64,000 bases of DNA from UBA6144 sp964399165. GTDB lineage: Bacteria > Bdellovibrionota > Bacteriovoracia > Bacteriovoracales > Bacteriovoracaceae. Made by a program: the position numbers and the translations under genes. The stretch covers positions 62,001 through 126,000 of the forward strand of contig CAYNPO010000001.1 in assembly GCA_964399165.1 (NCBI GenBank), read 5' to 3'. Positions 60,282 through 64,000 of this stretch are shown piece by piece (position 1 is the stretch's first letter; each line of letters begins with the position of its first letter). The notes under the pieces are model-generated. The model was given only the letters and a program-made list of their open reading frames with translations. It ran no database searches and was not told the origin of the DNA.

Positions 60282-61971
60282 ATCCAACTGGCTTCCCCGG
60301 TTGCTGACCATCGCCCTCATCGCCTTGGCGCTGGGGCAGCTGGCGTTGGGGGGATTGGTGCAGGCCCGGCCCGGAACCCTGGTATGCGACGACTGGCCCC
60401 TGTGTTACGGCAAGTTGTTGCCCGTGCCGGGAGAGCAGCTCTTCTATGAAATGGCCCATCGCTTGTTGGCCGGTTTATTGGGGGTGGGTTCCCTGGTGCT
60501 CGGTCTGGTCCTGCATGGGCGCGCGGTACTCTCGGGTCGCCACTGGATGCCACTGTTTTGGGTGGTCGTGCAGGCGGCCCTGGGGTGGGTCACGTTCAAG
60601 CACCGGCTTCCCACCCTGGTCACGCTGCTGCACCTGTTGCTGGTGCCGGTGTACCTGTGGTCGCTGCTGGATTTATCCCATCGTCTGCGACTGACCCCAG
60701 CGAGCGTCCCTTTTTCCCGGCACGCCAAAGACGTCCCGAACCTATTTCTGATCCTGTTCTTCTTCCAGCTTTTGTTGGGGGGGCTCATCCGCAAGACTGG
60801 GGGAAGTGGGCTTTCGCCCATGCCACCCGCGGTGGAGAAGCTGCACCTTTTGCATCGCACGCTCGGTGTGCTCGGCGTGCTCGGCCTAGGAGCCGCCTGG
60901 GGCTGGATGCTCAGGGTGGTCCCGCTTCGGCGCTGGTATTTCCCTTTGGTGCCGCTGGCCGCCCTTTTCCAACTGTTGGGCGGTTTCGCCCTGGCCCGCT
61001 GGATGCCGGGGCCCTGGGCCACCGTCACTCACTTGGGAGGCGCCGGGGTTCTTTTGTGCCTGCTGCTCGCCGCCCGTGAGGACGTACGCCGGAGCGAAGC
61101 CAACCCCGTGCCGGGATGGCTGGGGGACTTGCTTCTCCTGACCAAGGCCCGCTTGGGACTTCTCGTCATGGCGACGGTGTTGGTGGGAATGCTGATCGCG
61201 CCCTTCCAATTGACGTTTCTGGCGAGCCTCACCGTTTTCGTGGGCATCGCCTTCCAGGCCATGGGCGCCTGCGCGCTCAACTGCGTGATCGAGAAGGACG
61301 TCGACGCGCGCATGGAGCGCACCCGCGTACGGCCCCTGCCCGGTGGTCGCATGAGTGTTGGCACCGCTAACCTCATCGGGTGGGGTCTGGTGGGCGTAGG
61401 CACGCTGATGATCCTCGCCGCCAGCAATGGGCTCACGGCCGGCATCGGCGTGTTCACCGTGTTGGTGTATTTGTACGCCTATACCCCGCTAAAGCAGCGC
61501 TCGCCCTGGGCCTTGGTGGTGGGGGCAGTGCCCGGGGCCACGCCGCCGCTCATGGGGTGGACGGCCGTGACCGGGGAGGTGAGCGGGCCTGGATGGTATC
61601 TCTTCCTCTTCCTGTTCTTTTGGCAGCTGCCCCACTTCCTCGCCATCGCCGTGTACCACCAGAAGGACTACGCCGAGGCCCACATCGCCACCTTCTTCCG
61701 GGAGCGTGGGCCCGCTTTCATCAAGCGCTGGATCCTCGTGCTGTCCTTCGTGTTGGGGGCCTTGGGCTTTTTCCCCTATGACTGGCAAGGAAGCAACGCA
61801 GCCTATCATTTTGTCACACTGCTTCTGGGTGGGATTTTTTTTGGACTGGCCCTGCAGGGTTGGCTCATGAAGGACGAGGGAGAGGAGTTCAGGCGGTGGG
61901 CCCGACTCTACTTTCTCGGCACGCTTTTTTATTTGCCCCTACAGCTCACGGCCCTGCTCATCCTGCCCTGA
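60262..61971 (+). CDS. ctaB: CtaA-CtaB fusion: heme A synthase-like domain plus heme O synthase
   Basis: The ATG at 60262 opens a 569-aa protein. Residues about 10-285 are CtaA-like: CDDWPLCYG (Cys pair), FYEMAHRLLAGLLG, EKLHLLHRTLGVLG and TVTHLGGAG provide the expected His. Residues about 300-569 are CtaB/CyoE, the protoheme IX farnesyltransferase. LLLTKARLGLLVMATVLVG begins it, and the prenyl-binding NCVIEKDVDARMERTRVRPLPGG and YLYAYTPLKQR motifs are intact. The fusion would farnesylate heme B and then act on heme O. It starts 20 bp inside the DUF420 gene. Confidence 0.92.
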   Translation: MSGTPPKSNWLPRLLTIALIALALGQLALGGLVQARPGTLVCDDWPLCYGKLLPVPGEQLFYEMAHRLLAGLLGVGSLVLGLVLHGRAVLSGRHWMPLFWVVVQAALGWVTFKHRLPTLVTLLHLLLVPVYLWSLLDLSHRLRLTPASVPFSRHAKDVPNLFLILFFFQLLLGGLIRKTGGSGLSPMPPAVEKLHLLHRTLGVLGVLGLGAAWGWMLRVVPLRRWYFPLVPLAALFQLLGGFALARWMPGPWATVTHLGGAGVLLCLLLAAREDVRRSEANPVPGWLGDLLLLTKARLGLLVMATVLVGMLIAPFQLTFLASLTVFVGIAFQAMGACALNCVIEKDVDARMERTRVRPLPGGRMSVGTANLIGWGLVGVGTLMILAASNGLTAGIGVFTVLVYLYAYTPLKQRSPWALVVGAVPGATPPLMGWTAVTGEVSGPGWYLFLFLFFWQLPHFLAIAVYHQKDYAEAHIATFFRERGPAFIKRWILVLSFVLGALGFFPYDWQGSNAAYHFVTLLLGGIFFGLALQGWLMKDEGEEFRRWARLYFLGTLFYLPLQLTALLILP

Positions 61972-62062
61972 GTAAGACTGCGGGAAAAGCGTGGCAATCT
62001 CGCGCGGCCGTTGATAAAATTCGACGAGTTAAGAACAACACTCTTTCCCGAGGAAGGCCGCG

Positions 62063-62872
62063 ATGCCGCTGTTATCCGATATTGCCTGGGGACTCCTGCA
62101 GGTGTCCTCTGAAAGCATGAGCCTATGGGAGCGGATGATGCCCCCCGAGGACATCTCCAGCAACGGGCACCTGATCACCTGGCTGTTCAACTACACCACC
62201 TACGTGAACCTCTTCTGGTTTGCCCTGGTGTGCTTAGGCCTTTTCGGCTTCTCCTATCTGTACAGCGCCAAGCGCCACAAGAAGGCCTTCTACACTCACG
62301 GGACCGAGAAGAAACACTACCTGATCACCGCCGGGATCGGCGTGCTGGTGTTCGTCTCCGTCGACTTGGTGATCACCAAGGTTTCGGGCCGGGACATGAA
62401 AGAAACCTTCTGGAACTTCCCCGAGAATGATCCTGAAGTGGTGAAGGTGCAAGTCCTCGCCCAGCAGTGGGCCTGGAACATCCGCTACGCGGGAGCCGAC
62501 GGCGAGTTCAACACCGGCGACGACGTGGTCACCCTGAACGACCTGCGCGTTCCGGTGGGCAAGAAGGTCATGCTTCAGATGACCTCCAAGGACGTGATCC
62601 ACGCGTTCTACCTGCCCAACGCCCGCATCAAGGCGGACGTGATCCCCGGCCGCCTGGGCAAACTGTGGTTCGACACCAACAAGACCGGCACCTACGAGAT
62701 CGCCTGCGCCGAGATGTGCGGCACGCACCACTACCTTATGCGCGCCCAGATGACCGTTTTGTCTCAAGAGGACTACGACCGCTGGAAGCAAGAGACCGAA
62801 GAGATCGCGATCGCGACCAATGACCAGGAAAACCTCGATCTCCGTTGGGGTTGGAAATGGGGGAGTAACTAA
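62063..62872 (+). CDS. ctaC: cytochrome c oxidase subunit II
   Basis: Subunit II takes electrons from cytochrome c through the dinuclear CuA centre. The 269-aa protein has two N-terminal membrane helices (about residues 35-55 and 80-105) and a periplasmic cupredoxin domain. The CuA ligands are His in VIHAFYLP and the box CAEMCGTHHYLM, complete with Cys, Glu, Cys, His and Met. The electron-entry aromatics are in QQWAWNIRY. There is no fused cytochrome c domain. It starts after a 91-bp gap and is followed by subunit I. Confidence 0.96.
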   Translation: MPLLSDIAWGLLQVSSESMSLWERMMPPEDISSNGHLITWLFNYTTYVNLFWFALVCLGLFGFSYLYSAKRHKKAFYTHGTEKKHYLITAGIGVLVFVSVDLVITKVSGRDMKETFWNFPENDPEVVKVQVLAQQWAWNIRYAGADGEFNTGDDVVTLNDLRVPVGKKVMLQMTSKDVIHAFYLPNARIKADVIPGRLGKLWFDTNKTGTYEIACAEMCGTHHYLMRAQMTVLSQEDYDRWKQETEEIAIATNDQENLDLRWGWKWGSN

Positions 62873-62874
62873 TT

Positions 62875-64000
62875 ATGGCCTTCGTCGAACAACACATCCA
62901 TGACGCCCCGACCTCCTTCTGGTCCAAGTACGTCTTCTCCTTCGACCACAAGGTGATCGGGAAGCAGTTCCTCTGGTATGGCATCTTCTTCCTGATGGTG
63001 GGTGGCCTCATGGCCCTGCTCATCCGTTGGACCCTGGCCTACCCGGGCGTGCCTTTCCCCGTGATCGGCCACCTCTTGTTCCCGAACTCCGGCGGCGTGG
63101 TCCCACCGGATACTTACGCCATGCTCTTCACCATGCATGGCACGATCATGATCTTCTTCGCCATCACGCCGATCCTGATCGGCGCCTTCGGGAATTTTTG
63201 CATCCCGCTGATGATCGGTGCCCGGGACATGATCTTTCCCACGCTGAACATGCTTTCATTCTGGTTCTCGGTGGCTTCGGGCGTGTTGCTACTGGCCTCC
63301 CTCTGCCTGCCCTTGGGTGCGGCCGCCGGTGGTTGGACCTCGTATCCCACGCTCTCCACTAACCTGGGCTCCCCCGGCGCGGGACAGACCTTGTGGCTTC
63401 TCTCCTTGTTCCTCTTCGGGGTGAGCTCCACCATGGGTGCCGTGAACTACATCACCACCGTCATCACCCTGCGCGCCCCAGGCATGGACTACTTCAAAAT
63501 GCCACTCACCATCTGGGGCATCTGGCTTACCGCCATCCTGAACGCCATCTTCGTGCCCGTGCTGGGCGCGGGACTCTTGCTCCTGACCTTTGACCGCGTC
63601 TTCGGCACCACCTTCTTTTTGGCGGGCGCCGCCGCCACCAGCGGCACAGGTGACCCTGTGTTGTTCCAGCACGTGTTCTGGATTTTCGGCCACCCCGAGG
63701 TTTACATCCTGATCCTGCCCGCCTGGGGGATCGTGTCCGACCTCCTGAGCTTCTTTGCGAGGAAGCCCGCCTTCGGCTACCAGACCACCGCGCTCTCCAT
63801 GACCGCCATCACCGTGCTCTCCACCGTGGTGTACGGACACCACATGTACACCACCCAGATGAGCCCGTTGCTCACCCAGAGCTTCATGACCCTGACCATG
63901 CTCATCTCCATCCCGTCGGCGATTTTCTACGCCAACTGGCTGGGCACCCTCTGGCGCGGCTCCATCCGCTTCACCAGCCCTATGCTCTTCGCCCTGGGCG
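62875..64000 (+). CDS. ctaD: cytochrome c oxidase subunit I (partial, cut by window end)
   Basis: Subunit I holds heme a and the heme a3-CuB site where oxygen is reduced. The ATG at 62875 starts 2 bp after the subunit II stop, and 375 codons are visible. Ligands seen are the heme a His in FTMHGTIMIFF, the CuB His-Tyr crosslink region in FGHPEVYILILP, and the CuB pair in VYGHHMYT. The proton-channel Glu of the D pathway lies in GHPEV. The C-terminal helices lie outside the window. Confidence 0.96.
   Translation, partial: MAFVEQHIHDAPTSFWSKYVFSFDHKVIGKQFLWYGIFFLMVGGLMALLIRWTLAYPGVPFPVIGHLLFPNSGGVVPPDTYAMLFTMHGTIMIFFAITPILIGAFGNFCIPLMIGARDMIFPTLNMLSFWFSVASGVLLLASLCLPLGAAAGGWTSYPTLSTNLGSPGAGQTLWLLSLFLFGVSSTMGAVNYITTVITLRAPGMDYFKMPLTIWGIWLTAILNAIFVPVLGAGLLLLTFDRVFGTTFFLAGAAATSGTGDPVLFQHVFWIFGHPEVYILILPAWGIVSDLLSFFARKPAFGYQTTALSMTAITVLSTVVYGHHMYTTQMSPLLTQSFMTLTMLISIPSAIFYANWLGTLWRGSIRFTSPMLFALG

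Overview
The window is 64 kb of mostly high-G+C, gene-dense bacterial chromosome. It carries Sec/Tat export genes, many Sec-type and lipoprotein signal peptides, predicted outer-membrane barrels ending in Phe, and a caa3/aa3-type cytochrome c oxidase locus. This fits an aerobic, diderm (Gram-negative) bacterium. Long Calx-beta/RCC1 and Ig-like lipoproteins, many small secreted proteins of unknown function and several secreted hydrolases would suit a Bdellovibrionota- or Myxococcota-like organism. That placement is inferred from gene style only; the window has no rRNA, and no phage, IS element or CRISPR array was seen.

Layout. 0-2.6 kb: a truncated gene, an SRPBCC protein, a small helical protein, the PLP protein YggS and a 2-oxoglutarate/Fe(II) oxygenase. 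2.6-14.7 kb: surface and secreted proteins, including a 1165-aa Calx-beta/RCC1 lipoprotein, a 1375-aa Ig-like lipoprotein, a secreted HEMGH protein and a GNAT acetyltransferase. 14.8-15.9 kb: an orphan ParA-type ATPase coupled to a 75-aa partner. 16.3-22.6 kb: queA-tgt-yajC-tatA-secD-secF plus an appended membrane protein, linking queuosine tRNA modification with Sec/Tat export. 22.6-27.2 kb: a lipoprotein, an HU/IHF protein, tRNA-Cys with terminators on both sides, a secreted five-repeat 'DIYG' protein bracketed by a direct repeat, and a Fic protein. The 374-bp stretch from 24674 to 25047 without a protein gene is filled by the tRNA, three terminators, a possible promoter and one repeat copy. 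27.2-41.4 kb: almost every gene has a signal peptide. Here lie a possible clan-CD-like peptidase, a very large L,D-transpeptidase/lytic-transglycosylase-like fusion, a papain-like protease, a metzincin-like protein, a glycosidase-like protein and a penicillin acylase.

41.4-48.5 kb is visibly lower in G+C. It holds a four-gene operon in which each gene overlaps the next by 4 bp (GCS2-like ligase, PilZ-like protein, 7TM-GAF-GAF-class III cyclase, EamA transporter), read divergently from a minimal cyclic-nucleotide-binding protein. This looks like a self-contained signalling system and is the best candidate here for something undescribed.

48.5-58.9 kb: a LON-substrate-binding-domain protein, a cupredoxin, heme A synthase, an MntP-like pump, threonine ammonia-lyase, a cysteine-rich lipoprotein, a secreted glutamine amidotransferase coupled to a secreted M1-like peptidase, a GNAT protein with palindromic operators, an E. 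coli-type YcaO and a glycine-rich RRM protein. 59.0-64.0 kb: an oxidase locus in the order subunit III, 73-aa CPYC membrane protein, DUF420, CtaA-CtaB fusion, subunit II, subunit I (cut by the window end). With the separate CtaA at 50 kb, the window encodes the structural core of the oxidase and its heme O/A supply.
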